64,000 bases of DNA, taken from contig NZ_CP104398.1 of NCBI RefSeq assembly GCF_025311495.1, positions 1,612,001-1,676,000 of the forward strand. Direction: 5' to 3'. Within the stretch, counting starts at the first letter, position 1. Every line of letters starts with the position of its first letter. Shown here one piece after another: positions 32,461-41,740 of this stretch. The DNA is from Limosilactobacillus oris (GTDB lineage Bacteria > Bacillota > Bacilli > Lactobacillales > Lactobacillaceae). Below the pieces are notes generated by a model. It was not told where the DNA came from, did not search any database, and saw only the letters and a program-made list of their open reading frames with translations. The translations under genes were made by a program, and so were the position numbers.

Positions 32461-33618
32461 TTAAGACGTGCTTGGGTCACTACTATTTAACAAGCGGCCG
32501 CAACTGTAAGTTGCTTCTAGGTTTAACTCACGGTCTAAGATGTTAATGTCAGCATCTTTTCCGGCCTTTAGTTCCCCCTTAGATTCAAGGTTGAATTCCT
32601 GTGCCTGGTTATACGAGGTCATCTTGACCGCATCGCTAATGCTACAACTAGTAAAGTTGATAATGTTCTTAAACGCTAAATCATACTCGAGGACGGAACC
32701 GGCTAAGTGGCCGTTTTCAAGGCGGGCCTGGTGATCCTTGACAATCACCTTTTGACCGCCTAGTTCAGAGACACCCTCTGGCATCCCCTTGGCCCGCAGC
32801 GAATCGGTAATTAACTCGATCTTGTCGGCCCCCTTGAGCCGGTAAGCCAAGTCAATCATGTCCGGAGCTACGTGGTAACCATCGGCAATGATTTCGGTGT
32901 AGAACTTCTTTTCTAGCAGTGTCTCCCCCGTAACACCCGGTTCGCGGTGGTGCATACCACGTTGCGCGTTGTAAAGGTGAGTGATGTGGGGTGCCTTGGA
33001 CTGCTCCAGCTGCGCTTGCTTAGCACTGGAGTGACCAACCGAAAGGACAATCTGGTGAGCTTGGCAATAGCTTTCTACGTCAGCGGCCCCGCTTTGTTCT
33101 GGAGCATACGTAATGACCTTGATCAGTCCCCCGGAGAGCTCATTCCATTCCTTTAACAGCCCGGCGTCGGGATTGGTAATGTATTGTTCTGGCTGTGCGC
33201 CCTTGTACTCGGCTGAAATGAAGGGGCCTTCCAGATGAATTCCCTGCATGACCGGGTTTTCCTGGGCCACCACCTTTAGCACTTTCATTGCCTGACTAAT
33301 GTTGCTTGCAGACTGGGTAACCGTGTTGGGAAAGATAGACGTGATTCCTTCGTTCTTAGCTTCCTGACAGATCATTTCATTGACCTTCACGGAATCATCG
33401 TCCATTGAGTCAATCCCGTAGCCGCCGTGAGTATGAACGTCGATAAAGCCAGGAACGACTATCTTGTCACTACCATCGACAACGTTTTCGTCTGCTTCTT
33501 GGGGCGTGTACTCGTCCATTGGCCCGACGCCAAGAACCTTCTTGTCGAAGCGGATGTAACCATTCTGGACTACGCCATCGCCAACATAAATATCAGCATT
33601 TTTAATTACTGTTTGCAT
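32461..33618 (-). CDS. nagA: N-acetylglucosamine-6-phosphate deacetylase
   Basis: A 385-residue amidohydrolase that converts GlcNAc-6-P to GlcN-6-P and acetate in the cytosol. Metal-binding and catalytic motifs are in order: DVHTHGGYG (about 61), HLEGPFIS (about 128), SVGHSSAK (about 193), HLYNAQRGMHHREPG (about 214) and the catalytic Asp in LITDSLRAKGM (about 272). ATG 33618 has TAAGG at eight bases; a GTG at 33627 overlapping the nagB stop is less likely. It follows nagB directly, feeding GlcNAc and ManNAc-derived sugar into glycolysis. Confidence 0.94.
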   Translation of the reverse strand: MQTVIKNADIYVGDGVVQNGYIRFDKKVLGVGPMDEYTPQEADENVVDGSDKIVVPGFIDVHTHGGYGIDSMDDDSVKVNEMICQEAKNEGITSIFPNTVTQSASNISQAMKVLKVVAQENPVMQGIHLEGPFISAEYKGAQPEQYITNPDAGLLKEWNELSGGLIKVITYAPEQSGAADVESYCQAHQIVLSVGHSSAKQAQLEQSKAPHITHLYNAQRGMHHREPGVTGETLLEKKFYTEIIADGYHVAPDMIDLAYRLKGADKIELITDSLRAKGMPEGVSELGGQKVIVKDHQARLENGHLAGSVLEYDLAFKNIINFTSCSISDAVKMTSYNQAQEFNLESKGELKAGKDADINILDRELNLEATYSCGRLLNSSDPSTS

Positions 33619-33623
33619 TCTGG

Positions 33624-34337
33624 TCACCTTACAGTCTTTAAGCCGCTAGCAGCTTCTTCGTCAACAATCACAGTTACGTTGGAGTGGTTCCGTAGAATAC
33701 TTGCGGGTAACTCTTCGTTGACCGGACCGTTGATCATCTTGTCAATCGCGTCCGCCTTGTTTTGACCGTACGCAATCAGCAAGATGTGCTTGGCCTTGCA
33801 AATTGATTTGAGACCCATGGTCAATGCTTCCTTCGGCACGTCGTTAATGTCGCTGAAGAACCGGGAGTTGGCATTGATTGTCGACTCGGTTAAGGCGACC
33901 TTGTGAGTAAGGCTGTCGAAGGAGGTACCTGGTTCGTTAAAACCAATGTGGCCGTTTTGACCAATCCCTAAAATTTGTAAGTCAACGGTATTTTCGTCAA
34001 TCAGGTGGTTGTACCGACTAATCTCTTCTTCAATGTCTTTAGCCATACCATTAGGAATGAAAGAGTGTGCAAAAGGCTTTGCAGCAAACAAATTTTGGTG
34101 CATGAAGTAGGCATAACTCTGCGGATTAGAAGCTGAAATTCCAACGTATTCATCCAGGTTGATTGAAGTACAATCACTAAAATCCATGTCACTATTGCAT
34201 AATTCTTGGTATGTCGAAAGCGGGGTGCTTCCCGTAGCCAGACCAAAGACCTTTGCACCATTCTGCAATTCTTGGCTGAAAATTTGGGAGGCCGTTTTAC
34301 CGCCTTCACTTGCATTTGCAACAACAATAATACGCAT
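33624..34337 (-). CDS. nagB: Glucosamine-6-phosphate deaminase
   Basis: A 237-residue NagB that converts GlcN-6-P to fructose-6-P and ammonia. Signature blocks are [15 protein letters not shown] (about 33), the catalytic Asp in [10 protein letters not shown] (about 62) and [19 protein letters not shown] (about 120-138), including the catalytic His/Glu. It begins at ATG 34337 with GAAAGGAAAC upstream, 32 bases after the RpiR-type regulator gene, and runs into nagA. Confidence 0.95.
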   Translation of the reverse strand: MRIIVVANASEGGKTASQIFSQELQNGAKVFGLATGSTPLSTYQELCNSDMDFSDCTSINLDEYVGISASNPQSYAYFMHQNLFAAKPFAHSFIPNGMAKDIEEEISRYNHLIDENTVDLQILGIGQNGHIGFNEPGTSFDSLTHKVALTESTINANSRFFSDINDVPKEALTMGLKSICKAKHILLIAYGQNKADAIDKMINGPVNEELPASILRNHSNVTVIVDEEAASGLKTVR

Positions 34338-34369
34338 TATTATAGTTTCCTTTCAAAACGGTAATTTCA

Positions 34370-35203
34370 TTACAGCTGTTTTTTACTAGCTTCTTTAATT
34401 CGTAAAACTTCTTCAACTGTTTTATTCATGTTTTTAAGATAAGTAGGGTGTTCCAAGAGGATTTCCGTAAGAAGGTCAATAATGTAATTAATCGTAAATT
34501 GAGAATTCATAAAATTATAATTAGGAGACGTTTCGGTATTCTTGATCAAGAGAATGTTATTGCTTCGCTTGGCTAAAACACTATTGCTAAAGGCCGTGAT
34601 GGAAGTGATAACGATGCCTCTTTCGCGACACTTTTGGACGGCTTCACAAATTTCAATTGTGTTGCCATAAACGGAAAGGGCCAGGATAGTATCCTTCGGC
34701 GAAATAATTGTATCAATGATACTCATCATGCTGCTATCACAAATAGCACACGAATTGATTCCCATCCGCATGAGTCGCTGGTTTAATTCCTGGGCATTAT
34801 AACCAGAACTACCAACGCCCCAAATATAGACCTTGTTAGCCTTCCTAATAATTCTTGTTACTTTTTTCAATTGATTAAGCGAAATTAAGGACTTGGTTTC
34901 TTCTAAACTTTGTTTGTAGTAGGTGATAACCTCATCCAAAATTGAACTTTCGGATATCCTTTTGGCCTGGATAAGGTTTGAAGTCGTCAGGTAGGATTTA
35001 AAGTCGGCAAAATCTACACAACCAACGTGTTTGGCAAAGCGTGAAATGGTGGCTGTGCCAACCTTAGCTTTCTTTGCCAATTCCAAAATGGTCATTGTTT
35101 GCACCTTTTCGGGATCACTCAAAACGACCCGCGCGATTTTCTTTTCTTGCCGCGTGAGGTCTACAGAAATGAGTTTAATGGACTTTAAAAATTCCTCTGA
35201 CAT
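34370..35203 (-). CDS. MurR/RpiR-family regulator of amino-sugar use
   Basis: A 277-residue protein with an N-terminal RpiR helix-turn-helix (LELAKKAKVGTATISRFAKH, about residues 40-59) and a C-terminal SIS sugar-phosphate-binding domain (VYIWGVGSSGYNAQELNQRL; ILALSVYGNT, about 120-190). In related operons such regulators respond to ManNAc-6-P or GlcN-6-P. It lies 17 bases downstream of the nanE remnant and upstream of nagBA, so it probably controls them. Its base composition is more AT-rich than that of nagA. With the upstream promoter lost to the IS insertion, its own expression may now depend on the IS. Confidence 0.88.
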   Translation of the reverse strand: MSEEFLKSIKLISVDLTRQEKKIARVVLSDPEKVQTMTILELAKKAKVGTATISRFAKHVGCVDFADFKSYLTTSNLIQAKRISESSILDEVITYYKQSLEETKSLISLNQLKKVTRIIRKANKVYIWGVGSSGYNAQELNQRLMRMGINSCAICDSSMMSIIDTIISPKDTILALSVYGNTIEICEAVQKCRERGIVITSITAFSNSVLAKRSNNILLIKNTETSPNYNFMNSQFTINYIIDLLTEILLEHPTYLKNMNKTVEEVLRIKEASKKQL

Positions 35204-35220
35204 TCCAATCCATCCTTTGG

Positions 35221-35882
35221 CTAATCGAGCACGTCAATAAAGGTCCGTGCAATTTGCAACGGTCGGGTGATTGCTCCGCCGACAACGACCGTATGGCAGC
35301 CTAATTCAAGACACTAACTTTGCCGGTGTATCGATCTTACCTTCAGCAACCACTGGAGCCTTTACTAGGTCAATAACTTCCTTTAGGTATTCAAAGTCGT
35401 TGTCAGCAACATTTAGGCCCTCGGTAGCTGGAGTGTAGCCATGCATTGTTGTTCCAATCATATCAAAACCGAGCTCATTAGCAATCTCTACGCTCTCAAG
35501 ACGGTCAGTATCTGCCATTAATAACGTATCCGGGAATTCAGCCCGCATCTGTTTAACAATGTCCGCTAATTCTTCATGGTGTGGGCGTGGCCGACCGGTA
35601 ACATCACAGGCAACAACCTGACAACCGGTACTAGCAACAGCCCGCATTTCCTTCATGGTTGGTGTGATGAAGACTTCGGAATCATCATAGTCAACCTTCG
35701 CAATCCCAATAATTGGAAGCGCGGTTTCGCCTTGAATAGCCTGAATGTCCACTACCGAATTAGCGCGAAGACCTGCTGCTCCCGCCATGGAAGCCGCACG
35801 GGCCATCCGTGACATGATAAAAGAACTGTGTAAGTGTTCTCCCGGGAGTGCCTGGCAAGAAATAATCAGTTTCTTTTTAGTC
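35221..35882 (-). pseudogene. nanE: N-acetylmannosamine-6-phosphate 2-epimerase, broken twice
   Basis: Most of a NanE protein is readable: KKLIISCQALPGEHLHSSFI at the N-terminus, then GIAKVDYDDSEVFITPT and the MADTDRLESVEIANELGFD region. The normal start has been replaced by the end of an IS30 element, so no start codon or ribosome site remains. Near 35306 the frame shifts: after DTPAKLVS a stop appears, while the expected tail CLELGCHTVVVGGAITRPLQ continues in another frame to TAG at 35221. A 2-bp loss or 1-bp gain would explain it. NanE converts ManNAc-6-P to GlcNAc-6-P, which NagA would then use. Confidence 0.88.
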
Positions 35883-36983
35883 TGCGGCGAATTGTCAAAC
35901 TAAGTGCAACGGTTTATCAAAAAATACTTCATATGGGGTTTCATAATTTAACACTTTGCGCGGACGTTAATTTAACTGCTTTTGGCAGTGTTCAACGTCC
36001 TGTTCTGTATAATTATCAATATCTGTTCGCTTGGGAAAATATTCCCGGATTAATCCATTTGTATTCTCATTTGTTCCACGCTGTTCAGGGGAATATGGAT
36101 CGGGCCAATAGACAGTAACACCTAATCTTTCGCTGATTTCATCAAGATGAAGAAATTCGGTCCCATGATCTGGTGTAATAGAATGAACAAATTCTTTAGG
36201 AATGGCCCCTAACAGTTCAACTAAGCCTTTATTTATCTCCTGCGAGTCCTTTCGCGCAACCTTTTTGATAAGAGTAAGCCGACTAAGCCGATCGACAACC
36301 GTTAAAAGGATGGAATGACCCGTTCGCCCAATCACAGTATCGATTTCCCAGTCACCAATACGTTGACGCTGGTTGATAAAACCAGGGCGCTCATGAATTG
36401 AGATGTAGTCCGTCTGTACTTCTCGATGTCGTCTAGTATTCTTTGAATGCCGCGGCCGATGTTTATGTCTGAGATGGCGCTGAATACCGGTATCGCCATG
36501 TGAGGAGTACTTCTCACCTAAATTGTGTTGATAGATATGACGGTAGATTGTGTTGTAGCTAACACACCATTGATGTTCCTTATTAAAGCGAGCGGTAATC
36601 TGCTCTGGTGACCAGTGCAGATCTAAGATGTAATGAACAATTTGACGGCGTAGTTGTGGATGGCTGTCTAATAGCCGCTTCTTGTGACAATTCTTTCGCT
36701 TTTGATGATAGTCATTTTCTGCTTTACTTGGGGAATAATGACCTGCACAACGTTTTAATTCTCGTGAAATAGTGCTTGGATTTCGCCCTAGCCGTAACGC
36801 AACAGCCCGGATAGATAACCCCTTAGCTTGTAAAAACATAAACATTTCACGTTCTTTTATAGTAAGATGTTTATAGCTCATACCGGATACCTCGAATTGT
36901 TTGATTTGGTCGTTAAACATATTCTACCCGGTATGGGTTTATTTTTTTACTTTGTGTTGCATTTCAATTGTAAATTCGCCGCA
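35883..36983 (-). mobile_element. IS30-family insertion sequence, second type
   Basis: Inverted ends TGCGGCGAATTGTCAAAC (from 35883) and TGCGGCGAATTTACAATT (reading in from 36983) bound an element of about 1.1 kb with one transposase gene. No target duplication is evident: the left flank is the nanE coding start and the right flank is the terminator of the amino-acid permease gene. This suggests that DNA beyond one end has been deleted. It differs clearly in sequence from the IS30 element at 2787. Confidence 0.82.
35895..36881 (-). pseudogene. IS30-family transposase with a premature stop
   Basis: From ATG 36881 (GAGGTATCCGGT before it) the frame encodes the helix-turn-helix KHLTIKEREMFMFLQAKG and the DDE core (D in GDWEIDTVIG, D in SITPDHGTEF, E in GTNENTNGLIR). 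It stops at 35967 after QKQLN. Reading through the TAA gives the normal family C-terminus (RPRKVLNYETPYEVFFDKPL, then HLV and TGA at 35895-35897). A single CAA to TAA change therefore removes the last 24 or so residues. The truncated protein may be inactive, which would fix this copy in place. Confidence 0.88.
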
Positions 36984-36993
36984 TTAAAAAAAT

Positions 36994-37021
36994 AAGAGGC
37001 TGAGTTAATTTCCAGCCTCTT
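36994..37021 (-). terminator. Terminator of the amino-acid permease operon
   Basis: Perfect AAGAGGCTG / CAGCCTCTT arms followed on the minus strand by a long T run. It is one of a family of GAGGCTG hairpins in the window and directly abuts the IS30 end. Confidence 0.8.
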
Positions 37022-37031
37022 TATAGTGTCG

Positions 37032-38423
37032 TTAGTTTTCCTTATTCGTGTTCGCCTGCCGCTCCCTTCTCGTCAGCAGGAAGAGGATGGCCGGCAGAAT
37101 GATGAAGCCGAAAGCCATGCCGAAGATGGCGTACCAGTTGGCAACCATGTGACCGCCCTGGTGAATACTGAATTCGCTGACCCAGTCGTAGCGGGACAGG
37201 AGGACGATGGTGACAAGCACTGCCAGCACCGGCATTACCACGTCGGTGAAGGGGTTCTTCTTCGCCGGCAGGATGGCTTCCCGGTTCTTGCCCCGGTAGA
37301 AGCGGATCACACCCAGCGGGATCACGATAAATTCAAAGAATCGCACTGTGGCGCTGATGACGATAATGGTCGGCAGACTGTACTGGAAGGCCATCGGGAT
37401 TCCCACCGCCAACAGGAGGGTAATCGCAAAGGAAACCAGCGGGAAGTTGAGCTTGGTCCGCCGGGCAATGAACTGGGGAACCTGGTTTTCGTTCGCCATG
37501 GCCTCCAGCACCCGGGGAGTGTGGAACGATGCCGCCACGTTGATGCCAAACATCGAAATGATAGCACCGACCAGGATGACGTCTTGGAGGAACTGGTTGT
37601 GGAAAATAGCGACGAGGGCAACGACCTGCTTGGTTTTAACCAGGGCGACCGGGTTGACCATCATGGCAATCGCAATCGTCCCGATGTAGATAATGGCAAT
37701 GATGAGGATGGCTAGTGGGATCGCCCGCGGTAAGTTCTTTTCCGGTTCCTGCATGTCTTCGGACCCAGTGGCAACCGCCTCAAAGCCGGTAAAGGCGTAG
37801 AAGGCCGAAATCACCGCCATAACGAAGCCGGAGGTGGTGAAGGCCGGAATGAGGGGCTTCCCGCCGGTGGTCAGCTGGTCTAATTCGGCGAAGTGGTTGT
37901 CTCCCGTCTCGAGGAGGACCACGGTCCCCGCGATGATCAGCAGGATGAGCGCGCCGAGCTTGCCGATTGTTGACAGGTCATTAATGATCGTGAAGACCCG
38001 GCGGCCGAGCAAGTTGACTACCATAATAATCAGCATGAGGACGACGAAGCCGAGGGTGATGTTACCAAAGGACTGATTCCAGCCGAAGATGGAGTAGGTT
38101 GACCGGATTACCCCAACGGCCATCACGCCCCAGGCGACGGAGGCGGAGAAAAACCGGACGACCCCCATGTAGAAGCCCATGTTTTCCCCATAGGCTGCCT
38201 TGGCGTAGGAGTAAGCCGCTCCACTCTTGTTGACGTACTTGGCCGCGGCCGCGAAGGTAATTGCCAGGGTGGCAGCAAAGAGCGCCGCCAGGAAGTAGGC
38301 CAGGGGAGCCTTGCTGCCGACCATCGAGACGACGGAGCCGGGGGTCAGAAAAATCCCGGAGCCGATGATAGAGTTGATAGCTAAGAGGACGATTGACCAG
38401 AAGCCCAGTTTAGTTTTTGTCAT
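37032..38423 (-). CDS. APC-family amino-acid permease
   Basis: A 463-residue protein with about twelve membrane segments. The TM1 motif is SIIGSGIFLTPG (about residue 18), the classic APC substrate-binding loop, and FYAFTGFEAVATGSEDM (about 225) is TM6. It starts at ATG 38423 immediately after the stop of the class I amidotransferase-like hydrolase (TAA-ATG, no gap). That pairing suggests uptake of a gamma-glutamyl compound or amine that the hydrolase processes. Substrate is not known. Confidence 0.88.
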   Translation of the reverse strand: MTKTKLGFWSIVLLAINSIIGSGIFLTPGSVVSMVGSKAPLAYFLAALFAATLAITFAAAAKYVNKSGAAYSYAKAAYGENMGFYMGVVRFFSASVAWGVMAVGVIRSTYSIFGWNQSFGNITLGFVVLMLIIMVVNLLGRRVFTIINDLSTIGKLGALILLIIAGTVVLLETGDNHFAELDQLTTGGKPLIPAFTTSGFVMAVISAFYAFTGFEAVATGSEDMQEPEKNLPRAIPLAILIIAIIYIGTIAIAMMVNPVALVKTKQVVALVAIFHNQFLQDVILVGAIISMFGINVAASFHTPRVLEAMANENQVPQFIARRTKLNFPLVSFAITLLLAVGIPMAFQYSLPTIIVISATVRFFEFIVIPLGVIRFYRGKNREAILPAKKNPFTDVVMPVLAVLVTIVLLSRYDWVSEFSIHQGGHMVANWYAIFGMAFGFIILPAILFLLTRRERQANTNKEN

Positions 38424-39158
38424 TTAGAATCCTTCTTTCTTTGCCCGACGGATGAGGTCGGTAAATAAGTTATTCATCGCTTGAACACTGCGGTGGAGCA
38501 TTTCGGGATGCCACTGGACGCCGATGACGGAAGCGTCCGCGTTTTCAAAGGCCTCAATGACACCATCGAGCGCCTTGGCGTCCGCCGTTAAGCCCTGACC
38601 GAGGTCCTTAATCAACTGGTGGTGGAAACTGTTAACGTGAATTGTCTGACTGTCAAAGAGCGCTGCTAGGTGACTGCCCTGGCGCAGGTTAATAGTTTGT
38701 GTCGGCAGGTTGGGGGTGTGGCCCTGGTTGTGTTTGAGGGTCGGTGCTTCCCGGTAACTAATGTCCTGGTAGAGGGAGCCACCGTGGGCGACGTTGATCA
38801 GCTGAGCACCGCGGCAGATTCCAAGGACCGGGATATGATTCTGTTCAGCTTGCCGAAGCAGGCGCATGTCAAAGCGGTCCCGGGCCGGCCAAATCATGCC
38901 GATTTTTTGCTGGGACTCTTCACCGTAGTTCCAAGGAGTGACGTCATGACCACCCGAAAGAATCAGGGCGTCGAGCTGGGCTACCTGAGCCACCGTCACG
39001 TCTTCGTTATCATTAAAGGGAATAATGTAAGGAATCCCGCCGTTTTGGATGACTGAGTCAACGTAATCCTCGTTGACGTAGCTCCGGTAGTAGCCCGGTA
39101 GCGCCCCGCCGTTATTAATAATCCGCGAGCCGGATATGCCAATGATTGGTTTGTGCAT
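38424..39158 (-). CDS. Gamma-glutamyl-gamma-aminobutyrate hydrolase family protein (PuuD-like)
   Basis: A 244-residue class I glutamine-amidotransferase-fold hydrolase. The nucleophile Cys is in LGICRGAQLINVAHGG (about residue 115) and the His-Glu pair in GVQWHPEMLH (about 222). Members of this group split gamma-glutamyl amide bonds. ATG 39158 is preferred over ATG 39164 because GGAGGAGA lies directly before the latter. Its stop abuts the start of an APC permease, with which it forms an operon. Confidence 0.87.
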   Translation of the reverse strand: MHKPIIGISGSRIINNGGALPGYYRSYVNEDYVDSVIQNGGIPYIIPFNDNEDVTVAQVAQLDALILSGGHDVTPWNYGEESQQKIGMIWPARDRFDMRLLRQAEQNHIPVLGICRGAQLINVAHGGSLYQDISYREAPTLKHNQGHTPNLPTQTINLRQGSHLAALFDSQTIHVNSFHHQLIKDLGQGLTADAKALDGVIEAFENADASVIGVQWHPEMLHRSVQAMNNLFTDLIRRAKKEGF

Positions 39159-39190
39159 GAACATTCTCCTCCGTTAAATAGTCGGCCCTT

Positions 39191-39218
39191 ATTATAACAA
39201 CTAACTATTTACAAGCAA
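39191..39218 (-). promoter_or_regulatory. Promoter of the PuuD-like hydrolase/permease operon
   Basis: Minus-strand TTGCTT (39213-39218), 16-base spacer and TATAAT (39191-39196). Confidence 0.6.
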
Positions 39219-39240
39219 AATTTTTATTTTGACTATCAAA

Positions 39241-39882
39241 TCAGAGGACATTTTGCTGGCCGGTAATGCACATTGGGAGGAGGGGACAGTCACTGCAGCG
39301 GGGGGTGCGGGCCATACAACGGTAGCGGCCCCAGAAAATCATCGAGTGGTGAGCGTCGAGCCACTTGTCTTCCGGCACGGCTGCCATCAATTTCTTTTCA
39401 ATTGCCAGGAGTGAAGCCTTAGGCGGGACCATTGCTAACCGGCGCGCGACCCGGCTGACGTGGGTGTCGACTGGAAAGGCGGGGATGGTGAAGCATTCCG
39501 CGAGGACGACGTCGGCCACCTTCCGCCCAACACCGGGCAGGGAGGTCAGCTCTTTGAGGGTCTTGGGGACCACCCCATTAAAGTCGGTGACCAGTTTGCG
39601 GGCACAGTTGACCAGGTACTTGGCCTTGTTGTGGTAAAGGCCGAGCCGCTTGATGTAGGGTTCAACGTCTTCCGGCTCCGCGGCCGCCAGGTCCTTGGGC
39701 AGGGGGAAACGTTCAAAGAGGGCGGGAGTCAGCTGGTTGACGGACTGGTCGGTTGACTGGGCGCTGAGAATGACTGCTAGCAGGAAATGGAAGTGGGTGT
39801 CGGCAGTGAGGGTCGTGCCCGCGTCAGGATATTCCCGGCGCATGACCTGAATCGCTTGGTAAATTTCGGCATTGCTTAACAT
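39241..39882 (-). CDS. nth: Endonuclease III
   Basis: A 213-residue DNA glycosylase/AP lyase for oxidised pyrimidines. The helix-hairpin-helix is LPGVGRKVADVVL with the catalytic Lys (about residue 117), the catalytic Asp is in PVDTHVSRVARRL (about 135), and a [4Fe-4S] cluster is bound by four Cys in CMARTPRCSDCPLLPMC (C-x6-C-x2-C-x5-C, about 187-203). ATG 39882 follows TGAGGTGATCAAT. The gene appears monocistronic. Confidence 0.94.
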   Translation of the reverse strand: MLSNAEIYQAIQVMRREYPDAGTTLTADTHFHFLLAVILSAQSTDQSVNQLTPALFERFPLPKDLAAAEPEDVEPYIKRLGLYHNKAKYLVNCARKLVTDFNGVVPKTLKELTSLPGVGRKVADVVLAECFTIPAFPVDTHVSRVARRLAMVPPKASLLAIEKKLMAAVPEDKWLDAHHSMIFWGRYRCMARTPRCSDCPLLPMCITGQQNVL

Positions 39883-40016
39883 ATTGATCACCTCAGAATG
39901 AAAAATCCTAGTCCTAGTGTACTCCTCTTATCTAATGATTAGAATAAGCGGGGGACTTAATAAAATTAAGTTGGAGGAGAAAATGATAAGAAAGGGCTTC
40001 CATTGCAAATTAACAT

Positions 40017-40045
40017 TTGACCAATTGATAAACGGTTGGTAGAAT
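40017..40045 (+). promoter_or_regulatory. Promoter of the second APC permease
   Basis: TTGACC (40017-40022), 17-base spacer, TAGAAT (40040-40045). Confidence 0.6.
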
Positions 40046-40100
40046 AAATTAAAGTTTTCTTACGATTCTAATGGTTATCTAATTAAAGGGAGGAAAAAGT

Positions 40101-41534
40101 ATGAGTTTTTGGAAAACAATCACCCGAAAAGAAGACCCACGCGTGTATGAAAATAAGGACGGCCACCTGGTGCGGTCTTTAAAGGTGCGGGACTTCTTAG
40201 CACTCGGGGTCGGAACGATTGTGTCCGCGTCCATCTTTACCCTTCCTGGTGAAGTGGCGGCGATGCATACCGGACCGGCGGTTGCCATCTCCTTCGTCGT
40301 GGCGGCGGTCGTGGCTGGCCTGGTGGCCTTTGCCTACGCTGAAATGGCGGCAGCGATGCCGTTTGCCGGGTCTGCCTATTCTTGGATCAACGTGGTTTTC
40401 GGTGAATTCTTTGGCTGGATTGCCGGTTGGGCCCTGCTGGCGGAGTACTTTATCGCCCTGGCCTTTGTCGGTGCCGGGCTGTCGGCCAACCTGCGGGCGC
40501 TCTTAGCTCCGGCGGGAATCAAGCTGCCGGCTGCCTTGTCCAACGCCTTTGGTACTGAGGGCGGGGTCGTCGATATTATCTCCGTGGTCGTGATTGCCAT
40601 CGTGGCGATTTTGATTGCCAATGGGGCGTCGAAAGCGGCCCGGGTGGAAAACCTGCTGGTGGTCTTGAAGGTCTTCGCAATCCTGCTGTTTGTCGTTGTC
40701 GGCCTGACCGCTATCAAGTCCAGCAACTACGTCCCGTTTATTCCGAAATACCACGAAACTGCTAATGGTGCGTTCGGGGGCTGGCAGGGAATCTACGCCG
40801 GGGTCTCAATGATCTTCCTGTCCTACATCGGTTTTGACTCGATTGCGGCCAACTCGGCGGAGGCCATTAATCCGCAAAAGACGATGCCGCGGGGGATTCT
40901 TGGTTCCCTGTTGGTTGCTGTGGTCCTCTTCGTTTCGGTGGCGATGGTCCTGATGGGGGTCCTTCCTTATACTAAGTACGCTAATAGTGCGGAACCGGTT
41001 GGGTTGGCACTGCGGGCGGCTGGTCACGGTGGCGTGGCTGTTGTTGTTCAGTCGATCGCGGTTGTCGGGATGTTCACCGCCCTGATTGGGATGAGTTTAG
41101 CCGGGTCCCGGTTGATTTACTCATTCGGTCGTGACGGAATGTTGCCGAAGTGGCTGGGGAAGGTTGACAAGGATGGTCGACCGAACCGGGCACTGTGGAC
41201 GCTGACGATTGTGGCGATTGTAATTGCGGCCTTCTTCCCATTTGCCTTCCTGTCCCAGTTAGTTTCTGCGGGGACGCTGATTGCCTTCATGTTCGTTTCG
41301 CTGGGAATCTATGCTCTGCGTAAGCGTGAAGGAAAGGACATTGCGGACCCATCATTCAAGATGCCGTTCTATCCGGTCATGCCGGCACTGGCCTTCTTGG
41401 CTTCCCTGCTGGTGTTCATGGGGTTAGACTACCAAGCAAAGCTCTACGCGGGAATTTGGTTCGTCCTTGGCCTGGTCATCTACTTTACTTACGGGATCCG
41501 CCACTCCTTCCTAGCCAAAAAGAAAGATAAATAA
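40101..41534 (+). CDS. APC-family (cationic amino acid transporter-like) permease
   Basis: A 477-residue permease with about twelve membrane segments. The TM1 motif is GVGTIVSASIFTLPGEVA (about residue 35) and TM6 is SYIGFDSIAANSAEAINPQ (about 240), the pattern of the CAT subgroup (YfnA-like). It starts at ATG 40101 after AGGGAGGAAAAAGT and stands alone between a promoter and a terminator. The substrate is probably a cationic or branched amino acid but is not determinable here. Confidence 0.9.
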   Translation: MSFWKTITRKEDPRVYENKDGHLVRSLKVRDFLALGVGTIVSASIFTLPGEVAAMHTGPAVAISFVVAAVVAGLVAFAYAEMAAAMPFAGSAYSWINVVFGEFFGWIAGWALLAEYFIALAFVGAGLSANLRALLAPAGIKLPAALSNAFGTEGGVVDIISVVVIAIVAILIANGASKAARVENLLVVLKVFAILLFVVVGLTAIKSSNYVPFIPKYHETANGAFGGWQGIYAGVSMIFLSYIGFDSIAANSAEAINPQKTMPRGILGSLLVAVVLFVSVAMVLMGVLPYTKYANSAEPVGLALRAAGHGGVAVVVQSIAVVGMFTALIGMSLAGSRLIYSFGRDGMLPKWLGKVDKDGRPNRALWTLTIVAIVIAAFFPFAFLSQLVSAGTLIAFMFVSLGIYALRKREGKDIADPSFKMPFYPVMPALAFLASLLVFMGLDYQAKLYAGIWFVLGLVIYFTYGIRHSFLAKKKDK

Positions 41535-41540
41535 TTGCTT

Positions 41541-41570
41541 AAAAGCCAGCTCGGATGGAGCTGGCTTTTA
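41541..41570 (+). terminator. Terminator of the APC permease gene
   Basis: AAAAGCCAGCTC / GAGCTGGCTTTTA arms with a short loop. Confidence 0.8.
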
Positions 41571-41617
41571 TAGTGTTGCCGGTTGTTGTGCAGATCAATC
41601 TCAGTTATAATTTAAGT

Positions 41618-41690
41618 GCCGTCTTAGCTCAGATAGGTAGAGCACATCCATGGTAAGGGTGGTACGGCAGTTCAACTCTGCCAGACGGCT
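41618..41690 (+). tRNA. tRNA-Thr (anticodon GGT)
   Basis: The 73-base cloverleaf is complete: acceptor arms GCCGTCT / AGACGGC with discriminator T, D stem GCTC / GAGC, anticodon stem CATCC / GGGTG with loop ATGGTAA (anticodon GGT), and T stem GGCAG / CTGCC with loop TTCAACT. CCA is not encoded. A terminator follows. Confidence 0.92.
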
Positions 41691-41703
41691 CTTAATTATT
41701 CGG

Positions 41704-41740
41704 TCAAACGTTGGTATATCGGCGTTTGGCTTTTTCTTTT
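41704..41740 (+). terminator. Terminator of tRNA-Thr
   Basis: CAAACG / CGTTTG arms followed by CTTTTTCTTTT. Confidence 0.7.

Noticed and set aside
34370-35203. The RpiR regulator as part of a complete sialic-acid operon in this window
   Set aside because: No nanA, nanK or sialic-acid transporter gene is present; only the broken nanE and nagBA remain.
2787-36983. Composite transposon bounded by the two IS30 elements
   Set aside because: The two elements have different inverted repeats and divergent transposases, are 32 kb apart, and enclose housekeeping genes such as hemH, murT and metNIQ.
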